NCBI RefSeq assembly: GCF_032854445.1
Contig: NC_088301.1
Span: 22,003,808-22,067,807, forward strand
Source of the DNA: Liolophura sinensis
Lineage: Eukaryota; Mollusca; Polyplacophora; Chitonida; Chitonidae
DNA length: 64,000 nt
Direction of reading: 5' to 3'
Below, piece after piece: positions 28,501 through 35,624 of this stretch. The position numbers and the translations under genes are program-made. Positions within the stretch are counted from its first letter, which is position 1. Every line of letters starts with the position of its first letter. Under the pieces are notes generated by a model. That model was not told the DNA's origin, ran no database searches, and worked only from the letters and a program-made list of their open reading frames with translations.

Positions 28501-31055
28501 ACAGTGTGTGGCTCAGAGGGAGAAAGAGGAAAAGTGTTAGTATAATGTGACTGGGTAGGGAAATTCAGTGAAGGAAACAGAGACGGTAACCCTGGGTGTT
28601 ATCTTGCCGGGGGCTAATGGGACACAATATTTATTTATTTATTTGATTGGTGTTTTAGGCCGTACTGAAGAACGACCATCCGGAGGTTGCTGGAAGACCT
28701 TCCCACTTACGGCCGGAGACGAAGCCAGCATGGACTTGATCTCACTGCGACCGCATTGGTGAGAGTTTCCTGGGCTAGCTAACCAACTGAGCCATGGAGG
28801 CCCCTAGGACATGATAAGACATATGAGCTATTAGTGCTTAACGCCACATCGGCAATATTGCAGCCATGTGGTGGCGACATATTGACATAATATAGCTTTT
28901 TAAGGGTGCGTGGTTTAGTCTGGGAACTCCAGGAACTCCGGTTTCCTCCACCAATAACATACTCCCCGCCATTCTATAAGTGAACAATTTGTGAGCATTC
29001 CGTTGAAAGGGTACAGAATCGACGCTGACTGATTGACGTTGGAGATTCCCCGGGTTAAACCATGAAGCACTGATCACGCTTGAACAAATCTTCCATACCT
29101 AAAACTCAACTCTCACACCAGCTAATCAGAATACATCCTCTATCAAACAGAGCTTGCAGATTAATGGAAATTTAGTTAATTATAGTTAACATGATCTGTA
29201 TACTAGTTGTAGCCTCTTTAACCAAGGCTAGAATGGGTCCTATACAATTAACATTAAAGCATTATTCCAATGAAATGGAGCGTGATATCACCGATGTGAA
29301 TGTCATTCCAAATGTAGATTTCTTTTCATAATAACTTGTGTTATTTCATTTTCGACTTATCCCTTTAAATGAATATAGATGGCAGACGGTGCTTAAGAAC
29401 ACGCTGTAATAAACTCCTGTGCGTAATGACGGGAGTTCAATTTCATTCAAAATACTTCATATTAATAACCTCACCCCTTCCTTAATGAAGGAATCTTGGC
29501 GCTGCCTAAGCTTATTCATAACCCCCTGCAGTCGAGCATGCTGCTGTCCGCTTTCTTTCGTGGCCTCGTCGAAGAACTTCTCAGAGTGGTTGCCGAAAGA
29601 TTGAAATATCTCATCTTTCCGATTTCTGTCCAGTATTTCCGAAAACAGTTTATCAGCAATTCTTTGAATACCGTCGCCCACAATCTTCTGACCTTGACCC
29701 ATCATAAACTGTTGTGCTGCCGCTGCAATTGCCCGTTTAGAGTGGGATTTACTTCTGCCTGCAATACAACGAAGACCAGTTCTACTTACTTTGTGTCATT
29801 CAGAGGCAAGAGGCAAAAGCAGAAAAACAAAACTTACAACTGGCATGCGCGTGTTATTCGAAGGGGTTAGGAGGCAGTCTGGCTAGGTTTAAATTTTGTG
29901 TTTCCAGTCCATCTGTTCGTTTAGAGCCTGACAAAGTAATTTTAGATTACTAAATAACACATAACCGGGTTGTTGACTCGGGAGCCTCTCGCCAATGCTT
30001 TCGCTGTGAGTTCAAATCCAGCTCAAGATAACCTACTCTCCGGTCAAACTGCCAGCAACCTGTGGATGGTTGTGGGTATTCCCCGGGAGTAGCCCGGTTT
30101 CCTGCCACCGTAACGCTGGCATCTGTCGTATAAGTGAAAAGTCTAGTATACGGCGCAAAACTCCAATCAAAAAAATAGATAAATGTAATATGTAGCCCCG
30201 GCTTTATAACGGGAATTTTGTGGATTCATTCGCTTTCACTATTTGTATAGAGGCTGATGTAACAATCATAAGATAAAGTCCGTTGTAGTCACGGAAGTTT
30301 GTGCTTTATCTCAGCCTGCGTATTTACATAGACCTGGAAAGAATTCCAAAAAAATTTGCACAGTTTTTGCATAATTAAAAATAATGATAAATTGTTTGAA
30401 ATCTATTGTTACTCTTGCATTTATGTTTCTAACCCGTGATGAATCGCTAAAAATGCTAAAACAACACATTGTTACATGTATAAAACGATTAACACACGCA
30501 TCAGCTAAAGCTTTTATACACATATACAATCCGGTAAAATTCACCCTTCGCGGTTCATTTAGACTCACTCTTTGGGAATAAGGCTGAACATTGCTTATCC
30601 AACCGAATCTTAAATATACCAACATAATATACCTGTATGTTTATTTCACATCAACTAAATAGGAAAAAGGGAGCCTCCGTGGCTCAGTCGGTTAACGCTG
30701 CCAGGGCAGCGTAATGATCCAGGAGTCTCTCACCAATGCGGTCGCTGTGAGTTCAAGTCCAGCTCATGCTGGCTTCCTCTCCGGCCGTACGTGGGAAGGC
30801 CTGCCAGCAACATGCGGATGGTCTTGGGTTCCCCTGGGCTCTGCCCGGTTTCCTCCCACCATAATGCTGGCTGCCGTCGTATAAGTGAAATATTCTTGAG
30901 TACTGCGTAAAGCACCAATCAAATAAATAAATAAATAGGAAAAATGTAACTACAGCATACTGTGGCTTACCGTGCCGAACCGGTCTTTCTTCGCAAAATG
31001 AGCCAGACATAAGAAGATATATCCACGTCAAGCACAGTAACATTCGCATCGACAT
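641..31055 (-). CDS. secreted MACPF / Methyltransf_FA / furin-like / SRCR mosaic protein, 21 exons
   Basis: Hand-built gene model. Exons in transcript order: 31055-30971, 29758-29475, 27601-27507, 26636-26560, 26449-26237, 24246-24134, 23061-22720, 21684-21575, 20872-20722, 19737-19596, 18492-18251, 17732-17530, 16691-16554, 15623-15454, 12926-12751, 11614-11410, 11013-10867, 8370-8169, 7264-7142, 5892-5710 and 1572-641. Every junction has an AG acceptor and GT donor. Phases agree from exon 4 to 10 and from 15 to 21. Slips occur at the end of exon 3, in exons 10, 11 and 14 and at the exon 11/12 junction, and a TGA lies in exon 12. The product would be secreted: MACPF suggests membrane insertion, SRCR suggests ligand or microbe binding. 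An immune effector role is inference. It could instead be two adjacent genes, but the exon 20/21 phase match argues for one. Confidence 0.6.
1722..1910 (-). mobile_element. SINE family A, 5'-truncated
   Basis: Reads in reverse from a TTTATTTATCTGATTGG tail through the conserved core (CGCCGTTCTCAACAATATTT) into the body. It lies in intron 20 of the mosaic gene. Confidence 0.7.
2170..2690. repeat. 63-bp satellite, 8 units, with higher-order pattern
   Basis: Eight units of exactly 63 bp. Units alternate between CTGCCACACT and CTGCAAGACT variants, and the odd units alternate again (CTTTA versus CTATA), giving a 252-bp higher-order period present twice. The unit's core (ATGACACCCAACACTG... GGGGCCAACCAG) resembles the body of SINE family B. 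Because 63 is divisible by 3, a minus-strand frame stays open through the array; I regard that as an artefact. Confidence 0.9.
2930..4010 (+). mobile_element. non-LTR retrotransposon fragment (RNase H and 3' end)
   Basis: Plus-strand frames contain the start of a LINE RNase H domain (IYTDASKCPSTSKTGA, then LRLSDNLSVYSAEL near 3230-3357). Further on is its characteristic end (RHSGVSGNAREDRLAKLSL near 3550-3610), followed by a tail with HHVLLVHC and LCPAKNASLAFKAVGNYL in shifted frames. Stops, frameshifts and a non-homologous middle section show a dead copy, sense-opposite to the host gene in intron 20. I cannot assign the clade securely; Jockey-like is a guess. Confidence 0.65.
4350..4567 (-). 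mobile_element. SINE family A, near full length
   Basis: Reverse-oriented copy running from a diverged tail through the CAGCATTATGG body to the tRNA-like head (GGCCACGGAGGGCCTCC). It lies in intron 20. Confidence 0.65.
4653..4790. repeat. (TATG)n then (TG)n microsatellite
   Basis: About 90 bases of ATGT repeats pass into GT repeats. Adjacent to SINE family B sequence. Confidence 0.95.
4798..5025 (-). mobile_element. SINE family B copy
   Basis: Shows the core (CGTCGTGCTTAACAGTTTTTC) and the body with GAAGTATCATGCC and ACATGACACCCCAC. The tRNA-like end is missing. In intron 20. Confidence 0.6.
5404..5466. repeat. (ATTAA)n microsatellite
   Basis: About twelve tandem copies of a five-base unit, in intron 20. 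Confidence 0.95.
5710..8370 (-). CDS. exons 18-20 of the mosaic gene: end of Methyltransf_FA and furin-like Cys-rich repeats
   Basis: Exon 18 (8169-8370) begins with a segment like the end of a Methyltransf_FA domain (DPLHVRFYAFGNG) and then enters a Cys-rich stretch with CVEKCHPQC. Exon 19 (7142-7264) continues with CRKCRNFKFGDRCVESCP, the spacing of the furin-like or growth-factor-receptor cysteine-rich repeat. Exon 20 (5710-5892) adds nine Cys. The repeat spans the exon 18/19 junction in phase 1, which supports their linkage. Exon 20 ends at an A/GTAGGT donor in phase 1, matching the SRCR exon. The frame also stays open past this donor to 5639, an alternative terminus. Confidence 0.65.
5951..6515 (+). 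mobile_element. SINE family A copy interrupted by a second, inverted copy
   Basis: The outer element's tRNA-like head and body (5951-6071) continue at 6364-6515 after an interruption, ending in ACCAATCAAATAAGTACATAAATA. GGCGTAAGT flanks the insert at 6063-6071 and 6364-6372, the expected target-site duplication. In intron 19. Confidence 0.85.
6072..6363 (-). mobile_element. SINE family A, inner nested copy, full length
   Basis: Complete reverse-oriented copy from the TATTTATTTGATTGG tail to the GAGCCATGGAGCC head. It is followed by a run of about 18 C at 6339-6356, itself inside the duplicated target. Confidence 0.85.
7395..7640 (-). mobile_element. SINE family B, rearranged copy
   Basis: The core (GGGGTTTAACGTCGTACTTAAC) is followed by a rearranged body containing CATTATACTGATACGGGTCAACCA and GAACGCCAAGCGGA. 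In intron 18. Confidence 0.5.
7855..8107 (-). mobile_element. SINE family B with tRNA-like promoter end
   Basis: Contains the diagnostic GAAGTATCATG and GACACCAGACAT, then ends in a tRNA-like segment. On the minus strand that segment has an A-box-like TGGCCTAGTGGTTAGAGCG and, further in, a degenerate B-box region. In intron 18. Confidence 0.75.
8398..8456 (-). mobile_element. SINE family A, 60-bp truncated insertion with perfect target duplication
   Basis: Only the tail and conserved core are present. GCAAATAGAT occurs directly at both edges (8388-8397 and 8457-8466), a 10-base perfect duplication. The insertion is in intron 17, upstream of the exon 18 acceptor at 8371. Confidence 0.85.
8467..10660. 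other. intron 17 interior
   Basis: No gene seen. It contains a G-rich stretch at about 9049-9076, a C-run at about 9116-9134 and AT-rich sequence. Plus-strand frames at 9693-10257 look random. Confidence 0.5.
10661..10820. repeat. 40-bp minisatellite, 4 units
   Basis: Four copies of a unit beginning CATCTTCCATTTGCGTTATT and containing GCGAGAACCCCCACC, with starts near 10661, 10701, 10740 and 10780. It lies just inside intron 17, about 47 bases from exon 17. Confidence 0.9.
10867..16691 (-). CDS. exons 13-17 of the mosaic gene: linker and start of Methyltransf_FA domain
   Basis: Exons 13 (16554-16691), 14 (15454-15623) and 15 (12751-12926) encode a region I do not recognise, with one base missing in a G-run of exon 14 near 15590. 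Exon 16 (11410-11614) and exon 17 (10867-11013) carry the pattern of the farnesoic-acid-O-methyltransferase-type domain: alternating strands (DIFIVFS), Y-Y-L-Q-I-G followed by a V/I-rich strand, and then LYESYFVCF before a Gly-Lys end. In many invertebrates this domain is found in secreted proteins and is not an enzyme, despite its name. Phases are 2 then 0, and everything from exon 15 on is unbroken. Confidence 0.6.
11995..12135 (-). mobile_element. SINE family A, degenerate
   Basis: Core-like GCTTAACGCCATACTCGAGA and body-like CAATGGCGGTCAGTTTTATG in reverse orientation, in intron 15. A smaller core remnant lies at about 11037-11090, in intron 16. Confidence 0.5.
12950..14095. repeat. 1.1-kb diverged minisatellite, about 40-bp unit
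   Basis: Roughly 28 diverged units around ATTATCCACTGGATATGAAC and GATGAACAACGTC fill much of intron 14. Divergence suggests an old array. Confidence 0.9.
14293..14427 (-). mobile_element. SINE family A, 5'-truncated
   Basis: Tail, core (TTTTACGCCGTACTCAAGAA) and start of body in reverse orientation, in intron 14. Confidence 0.7.
15061..15250. repeat. (TGTATGCA)n microsatellite with an embedded duplicated SINE-B core
   Basis: Two blocks of ATGT/ATGC repeats, separated and followed by the same segment (TGCTTGCGGTTTTATGTAGT), so the microsatellite and neighbouring SINE-B sequence were duplicated together. Confidence 0.85.
15250..15440 (-). mobile_element. SINE family B copy
   Basis: Core at about 15265-15290, then GTATCATGCTGCAGACACCAG and ACACCGGCCAACCGGTCCTG. 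It ends beside exon 14, whose donor is at 15453. Confidence 0.65.
16115..16210 (-). mobile_element. SINE family A, degenerate core
   Basis: TTTAACGCCATACTTAAGAA followed by a body-like GTAGTCAGTGTTATGAG, in intron 13. Confidence 0.45.
16869..17492 (-). other. unassigned open frames in intron 12
   Basis: Two minus-strand frames of 86 and 106 residues lie back to back between exons 12 and 13. They read as plausible protein but match nothing I recognise, and I see no splice phase linking them to the host gene. They may be chance or a relic of an inserted element. Confidence 0.2.
17530..24246 (-). CDS. exons 6-12 of the mosaic gene: MACPF domain
   Basis: Exon 6 (24134-24246) carries ASFIGVGFDGRGDYSA, matching the G-x-G-[YF]-D start of MACPF domains. 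Exon 7 (22720-23061) has a Gly-rich FGFLGLFGGGFS and a Ser-rich strand. Exon 8 (21575-21684) has FLEDFLDLPVSY. Exon 9 (20722-20872) has the family signature WGTHFIKSAKFGG. Exons 10-12 continue the domain, with a Gly-Gly-rich turn in exon 11 and Cys-containing segments. Breaks: one extra base in a G-run near 19646, one missing base near 18468, one extra base at the exon 12 acceptor near 17732, and an in-frame TGA at 17562-17560. Splice sites are intact. MACPF proteins oligomerise and insert beta-hairpins into membranes; activity of this copy is unproven. Confidence 0.75.
18744..19100 (-). other. unassigned open frame in intron 10
   Basis: A 118-residue minus-strand frame with a good upstream acceptor (TTTTCCCTTTAAG) and a possible GTAAAG donor. 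Its phases (0 in, 1 out) do not fit exons 10 and 11, so it is not a constitutive exon in this frame. No domain recognised. Confidence 0.2.
19840..20035 (+). mobile_element. SINE family A
   Basis: Body (GCGGTCGCTGTGAATTCAAG, the B-box region), core (AAGTGAAATATTCCTGAATA) and ATCAAATAAATAAA-type tail, in intron 9. Confidence 0.75.
20190..20695. repeat. 45-bp minisatellite beside exon 9
   Basis: About eleven units of TTGATGGTGTCTATAAGGGA plus ATTAGTTATCTTGGTAACTC, exactly 45 bp in the central units and diverging at the right end. Because 45 is divisible by 3, the plus strand has an open frame of hydrophobic 15-residue repeats (LMVSIRELVILVTLN). The array ends about 27 bases from the donor of exon 9. 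Confidence 0.95.
21330..21546 (+). mobile_element. SINE family A
   Basis: Diverged copy from the B-box region to an AAATAAATAAATAAATG tail. It abuts the exon 8 donor at 21574. Confidence 0.75.
22070..22260 (-). mobile_element. SINE family B copy
   Basis: Body segments GCCGCCACTGAAGTATCAT and ACATGACACCCCATCCAGT, and a GCAACAAAATACCATTTTT boundary. In intron 7. Confidence 0.65.
24630..25005. mobile_element. two opposed SINE family A remnants
   Basis: A reverse core at about 24630-24735 (GTTTTATGCCGTGCTCGTGA) and a forward core with tail at about 24895-25005 (AAGTGAAATATTATTGAGTA, AAATAAATAAATAC). Both are diverged, in intron 5. Confidence 0.55.
26040..26190 (+). mobile_element. SINE family A, internally deleted
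   Basis: Head (GAGCGGTTAGCGTGCTAGCA) joined directly to the distal body (AATAATGCTGGCCACGGTCG) and tail, so the middle is deleted. It ends about 45 bases from the exon 5 donor. A reverse head fragment lies at about 26930-27035. Confidence 0.65.
26237..29758 (-). CDS. exons 2-5 of the mosaic gene: N-terminal helical and Gly/Met-rich region
   Basis: Exon 2 (29475-29758) encodes 94 residues rich in Lys, Gln, Glu and Ala, with no Cys and a helical or coiled-coil look. Exon 3 (27507-27601) and exon 4 (26560-26636) are short. Exon 5 (26237-26449) is exactly 71 codons, with a Gly/Tyr/Met-rich segment (HGPMGPMGPMYS) and then a Cys-containing stretch leading into MACPF. With the best donor for exon 2 (GGG/GTGAGG), exon 3 ends in phase 2 but exon 4 needs phase 1. 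An extra A in the A-run at the exon 3 donor (near 27508) would explain this. So would use of a weaker donor, AG/GTTATT, for exon 2. I recognise no domain here. Confidence 0.55.
27655..28470. repeat. minisatellite, about 23-bp unit, in intron 2
   Basis: Irregular tandem copies built around GAGAGCAGGGGTGACTGGCTGAGCG, preceded by three longer units containing GCAAGTGTGAGTTACAAA. Units vary in length. Confidence 0.9.
28625..28804 (-). mobile_element. SINE family A, internally deleted
   Basis: Tail and core join directly to GACCATCCGGAGGTTGCTGG; the head ends in GAGCCATGGAGGCCCC. In intron 2. Confidence 0.75.
29965..30185 (+). mobile_element. SINE family A
   Basis: Diverged copy from the head region (GGGAGCCTCTCGCCAATGC) to core and AATCAAAAAAATAGATAAATG tail, in intron 1. 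Confidence 0.75.
30669..30931 (+). mobile_element. SINE family A, full length, with target duplication
   Basis: The best complete copy: A-box-like GTGGCTCAGTCGGTTAACG, B-box-like GAGTTCAAGTCC, body, core (AAGTGAAATATTCTTGAGTA) and AAATAAATAAATA tail. TAAATAGGAAAAA is duplicated at 30656-30668 and 30932-30944. The right duplication is about 26 bases from the exon 1 donor. Confidence 0.92.
30971..31055 (-). CDS. exon 1 of the mosaic gene: signal peptide
   Basis: The ATG at 31055 opens a 28-codon stretch with a basic start, a hydrophobic core (MLLCLTWIYLLMSGSFC) and then polar residues EERPVRHG, a classical cleavable signal peptide. It ends in phase 1 at a GTAAGC donor. A good acceptor (TTGTTACAG) lies 10 bases before the ATG, so a further 5' untranslated exon probably exists upstream. 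I could not locate it. Confidence 0.7.
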
Positions 31056-31287
31056 GACGACCCTTCTGTAACAACAAGAACAAGAACAATGAACGAATAC
31101 ACAACACTTTACTGTAGCTACATGGGTATAGAAAACAAGTGCAAAATTCAAGAGGAATGCCTTCCTGTGTACTCTTCACGTAGACCATAATTAAGTGGTC
31201 CGGTTAAAAACCTTTTCCCAAAAAATACACATAAACTTCACCTTTAGCACCATTTTTGGTAAATGGACTTAAAGTAGTTCAAAGTTG

Positions 31288-31380
31288 AAAGCACCACCTA
31301 GGCGTTAGTAGCGTTCATTGAGGCCACACAGGCCTATATATACATATATATGAACTCTACTGAGGCCTAGGTGGTGCTTT
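31288..31380. repeat. 93-bp hairpin (inverted repeat)
   Basis: Arms AAAGCACCACCTAGGC (31288-31303) and its exact complement (31365-31380) extend imperfectly by 12 more bases each, around a 37-base loop with alternating AT. It lies 230 bases upstream of the mosaic gene's start codon. Confidence 0.85.
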
Positions 31381-31589
31381 AACCTCGGGATATTCTGTAG
31401 CGTCGAATTAATGTCTACGTTCTAAGAACGATAACTACTATTTATTTTGCTCTTTATTATATAGTATAGTATAGTATACCAAGGGAATTCACCATCCTTC
31501 TCCTCCGCAATCCGACCAATCAAATGTTACAACACCTCTGTACTGGCACTACTTTTTACAACTTTTTCTTGTCGTCTGCAAATGTCAAC

Positions 31590-31869
31590 ATGGCCGACTT
31601 TCGACCAGGGGATATAGTAAAAATTGACAAAAAAGGACGCACCAGAGTTATAAATGTGACAAGAGATAATCAAATCAATGTGGAAATCCTCGGCATTGAC
31701 TACGACACAGAGCTATCGCCACGAAGGTCAGGTAATGGCGCCGATATTTGGCGGCCCCATATCGGGTGGTGTCTGCAACGTGCATGTTCATTACAATCAT
31801 GAAGCACCCAAACGAGGACGTGTTATTGAATCGTCATCCGAATCTTCAAGAGAACTAGCTGATGTTTAA
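31590..31869 (+). CDS. unrecognised small open frame, possibly frame-broken
   Basis: An ATG in good context (AACATGG) opens MADFRPGDIVKIDKKGRTRV and stays open to 31802. The next frame is open to a stop at 31869 with a Gly-rich, Ser/Glu-ended tail (IFGGPISGGVCNVHVHYNH), as though one base were gained or lost near 31720. AATAAA follows at about 32117. I do not recognise the product. It is divergent from the mosaic gene and next to the retrotransposon, so it could be a gene relic or an expressed single-exon gene. Confidence 0.3.
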
Positions 31870-32138
31870 ATTCCAATCAGCCCTTACAACTCTGCAAGCT
31901 GTTTGGCTTGTTCAACCTTTGTTAACTTAAACTGTCAGTTGTTTTTTGAAAGTTGCACAGCGTATTCTCAGGGCACATGAAATTTGTCTGTTTTTAGACA
32001 GCAATTCTTTCTGTAGTAAAATGTAATATTCTTATTATAAATATTAACGTATAGAACGATATATTGTATAAAGCAAACTTTTGACATGTCTATGATATGA
32101 AAAAGTCGTTATGTAAATAAATTTTGTCCGTACTATAT

Positions 32139-32733
32139 GTTACGACCCAAACTGTCTGTATTATAAAGAGATGGCTTGTTCGAAATACGGGACAGTTTAG
32201 CCGCACAAAAAAGTAACCAAAACCAGCAGATTTTTAATTTACAACAATTTATTAGCTTAACAAGAACAGATAATAAAACTTATACAAATACTAAAGTACT
32301 TAAGTTTAACAAGAAAGGATAGCAGTAGGCCTATCTATAAAAATACTGAAGTACTTACGGTGTCAAGTCCAAACGGACGCATATATTCCACAATATATAT
32401 ATCACACAGGCATAAATGCTCAGAGGCAAATTCACAAGAGGGAAAATCCACAGTATAACTGAGCATATGACGAAATATACACAAAATTCCACAGACAGGG
32501 TCCGTGTACTAATAGGCACTGTGTATACAAGAGCACAAATTAAACATACAAGTTCAGACTGAACAAGTGCTCAGTGGAGATAGGATATAACAAAGCCAGA
32601 GGCTATAGAGACACCAAATTTCAGCACAAAAGGCCTACTAAAGTAATACACAGCGAAAGCATCCAAACTCTCAATAATTCTCCTTTCCGTTCTCTGTTCT
32701 CTCCCGTCTTATATAGCCTGGTGGAATTGTCCA
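32139..32733 (-). repeat. 3' LTR
   Basis: 595 bases with TG...CA ends (TGTTACGACC at left, GGAATTGTCCA at right). It matches 37613-38201 except for a few substitutions and a GGCCTA present only here. On the minus strand it carries a TATATAAG box (about 32709-32715) and AATAAA sites. Confidence 0.93.
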
Positions 32734-32773
32734 ACATTGTAAAACCACATGTAATTAAACATTTATACACAAC

Positions 32774-33682
32774 TTATACACGAGACAAGCAATCTGCAAT
32801 AACATTATCTTTTCCCTTTATATGTTTGATTTCAAGATTGTATTCCTGCAACAATAAACTCCACCGTAACAATCTCTGATTCTTTCCCTTAACTTTCTGT
32901 AGAAACACAAGTGGATTGTGATCAGTATTTACAATCACAGGTTGTCTTGAAGCTGTTACATAAACTTCAAAATGTTGCAGAGCTAAAATAACAGACAAAC
33001 ATTCTTTTTCAACAGTTGAATAATTTCTCTGAAACTTGTTAAGTTTACGAGAAAAGAAACAAACTGGATGATCAACACCAAGATTGTCCTCCTGAAGCAA
33101 AACTGCGCCTATAGCAACATCACTTGCATCAACTGCTAACTTAAAAGTTTTCTCAAAATTAGGTGCGAACTTTTAAGTATGGCTTTTATCTCATCAAAAG
33201 CAGTCTGGCACTCGTCTGACCAAGTAAACTTGCTGGACTTCTTCAACAGATGAGTCAATGGCTCACTAATAGTGGAAAAAATTGGACAGAATTTCCTGCA
33301 ATATCCAGCCATACCCAAAAGCGCTTAAGCTCCCTCTTGTTACAGGGTACAGGAAGTGTAGAAATAGCACTGACTTTTGAGTCAATAGGCTTAACTTGAC
33401 CTTGGCCGACAACATGACCCAAATATGTGACAGTGGCACAACACTTTTTACAAGATTGACGGTAAGTTTAGCCTGACTAAGTCTCTTAAACAACTGGCGT
33501 ATTCTGGAAATGTGCTGTTCCCAAGTGTCGGCGAAGATAATGACGTCATCTATGTAGACACGACACCCGTCCAAACTGGAAGTGACCTCATTCATCAGGT
33601 GTTGATACGTAGCTGGGCTATTCTTCATTCCAAACCTTGTACTGAAAGAGTCCATCGGCCGTAGCAAACGCTGAAACTTCAC
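32774..33682 (-). pseudogene. pol: retrotransposon reverse transcriptase (C-terminal part) and RNase H, frame-broken
   Basis: Continues the upstream pol frame after a break near 33640, where several bases around the conserved Val-Met-Pro appear lost. The catalytic YIDD (VYIDDVIIF) is at about 33540-33562. Thumb residues follow in three frames, with A-run and T-run slips near 33446 and 33318 and another break near 33160. The RNase H part (KLAVDASDVAIGAVLL, VNTDHNPLVFL, KGKDNVIADCLSRV) ends at a stop near 32774, about 40 bases before the LTR. Confidence 0.9.
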
Positions 33683-35624
33683 GAGCCCTAGGAGTAAGAG
33701 GAACCTGCCAAAACCCTTTTAACAGATCGAACTTTGATACATGTTTCGCCTGACCAACAGCGTCAATACAGTCATCAATACGAGGTATTGGATAATTGTC
33801 TGATTTAGTGACAGCGTTGACTTTCCTGTAATCCGTACACATTCTATATGTACCATCAGGCTTGGGTACCAAAATACATGGTGAACTCCAGTTACTGTGA
33901 CTAGGCTCGATAAAGTCATTGTCTAACAGGTACTTAATCTCATTAGAGAGGTACTTAGCCTTCACTGGGTTTAACCTGTAAGGGTGCTGTTTAATAGGTG
34001 AGGCATCACCAACATCAACATCGTGAAAGATGACATCAGTTCTTGATGGTACATCCGGAAACAAATGTGAAAACTCAAAAGCAAGTTCAGACAGTTGCTG
34101 TTGCTGAATGGGTTCCAGATGTTGCAGTTTAGAATCAAGTTGTTTTAAGACATCTGAATTCTGAAGCTTTGAAGAATTGAGCTTAGAATCAACCAACTGT
34201 TCGCCAATATCATCTGTATTACAGCAACTCTGGTCAATGTCAGCAGCAACAACATTAACAGAATGTACAGCAGTGTTGTCAGTGTCACTTCTGTTTACAT
34301 AGGGTTTCAGCATGTTAATATGACATAACTGACTTGATTTGCGCCGATCACGTGTTTTAACAACATAGTTAAGCTCACTCAGCTTTTTGTCAACAACATA
34401 TGGACCAAAATATCTGACATCAAAGCATTTACCAGGTACAGGTAACAATACTAAAACTTTCTGACCAGGTTGAAATGACCGAACAAGAGATTTCTCATCA
34501 TATCTACGTTTCATATTCTTCTGAGTACATTCAAGATTGGCTTTAGCCAATTCACATGCTCTGACAAGCTTAGCACGAAAATCCGATACATAATCCAAAA
34601 TATTTACATTACTTGTGTCATCATTGAGAAACTGTTCCTTGTAAATTAACAAAGGTCCTCTAACAGTATGTCCAAATACTAAATCAAATGGACTGAAACC
34701 CAATGATTCTTGTTCTGACTCTCGAACAGCAAACATAAGAAATGGAATACCTTCATCCCAATCTTTCTCTGTATCATAACAATAAGTCTTAATCATGTTC
34801 TTTAATGTTTGGTGAAATCTTTCAATTGCACCTTGACTTTCTGGGTGGTAGGCAGACGACTTGTATTGTTTAATGCCTAACTGGTACATAACTTGCTGAA
34901 AAATACCAGACATAAAGTTTGAACCTTGATCAGACTGTATGGATTTGGGTAAACCAAACAGAGTAAAAAACTTTGTTAAAGCTTTTACAACAGACTTGGT
35001 GTTTATATTCCTTAAAGGAACAGCTTCGGGAAATCTGGTTGCTGTACACATAATAGTTAACACATACTGATTTCCAGACTTCGTCTTAGGTAGAGGGCCT
35101 ACACAATCAATCAATATTTTGCTGAATGGCTCTTGAAAAGCTGGTACAGGCTCTAATGGTGCCTTAGGAATAGTCTGATTGGGCTTACCCACTACCTGGC
35201 ATGTATGACATGATTTTCAAAACTGGGTTACATCTCCCTTTAATCCTGGCCAAAAGAAGTGGTTCAGTATCCTGTAGTAGGTCTTGTTAACACCCAAGTG
35301 ACCAGCTAATGGCATTTCATGTGTCATACGTAAAATTTCAGTTCGGTATGCCTTAGGTGCAACAATCTGATGTTTAACAGCCCAGTCATCATCAACAGAT
35401 ACATCAGGTGGTCTCCATTTACGCATAAGTATATCAGATTTGACATAATAACACACAGGTTCAGATGAAATAACACAATCATCGAGAGCTTTGTCAAACA
35501 AACATGAAATTTCCGGGTCTTTATGCTGTTCAGTTACAAGCTGATGTTTAGAAACATTTGATATGTCACTAGGTGTACAATGGTCTGATTCATCATTATC
35601 AATGCAGTCGCCTTGAGTAAACAT
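33618..35624 (-). pseudogene. pol: retrotransposon integrase followed in frame by reverse transcriptase (N-terminal part)
   Basis: A His-His-Cys-Cys zinc-binding region (HLGVNKTYYRILNHFFWPG ... CHTC) is interrupted by an in-frame TGA at 35216-35214. The integrase core follows with catalytic Asp (LIDCVGP), Asp (SDQGSNF) and Glu (YHPESQGAIERFHQ). A Gypsy-class GPY module (FGPYVVDKKLSELNYVV) comes next. The same frame then runs through about 100 linker residues into Gypsy-type reverse transcriptase (WSSPCILVPKPDGTYRMC, KFDLLKGFWQVPL). Integrase upstream of reverse transcriptase is the key oddity. Confidence 0.93.

Noticed and set aside
30669-30760. tRNA-like sequence with A and B boxes
   Set aside because: It does not fold as a complete tRNA and continues into a SINE body with target duplications. 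It is a SINE promoter, not a tRNA gene.
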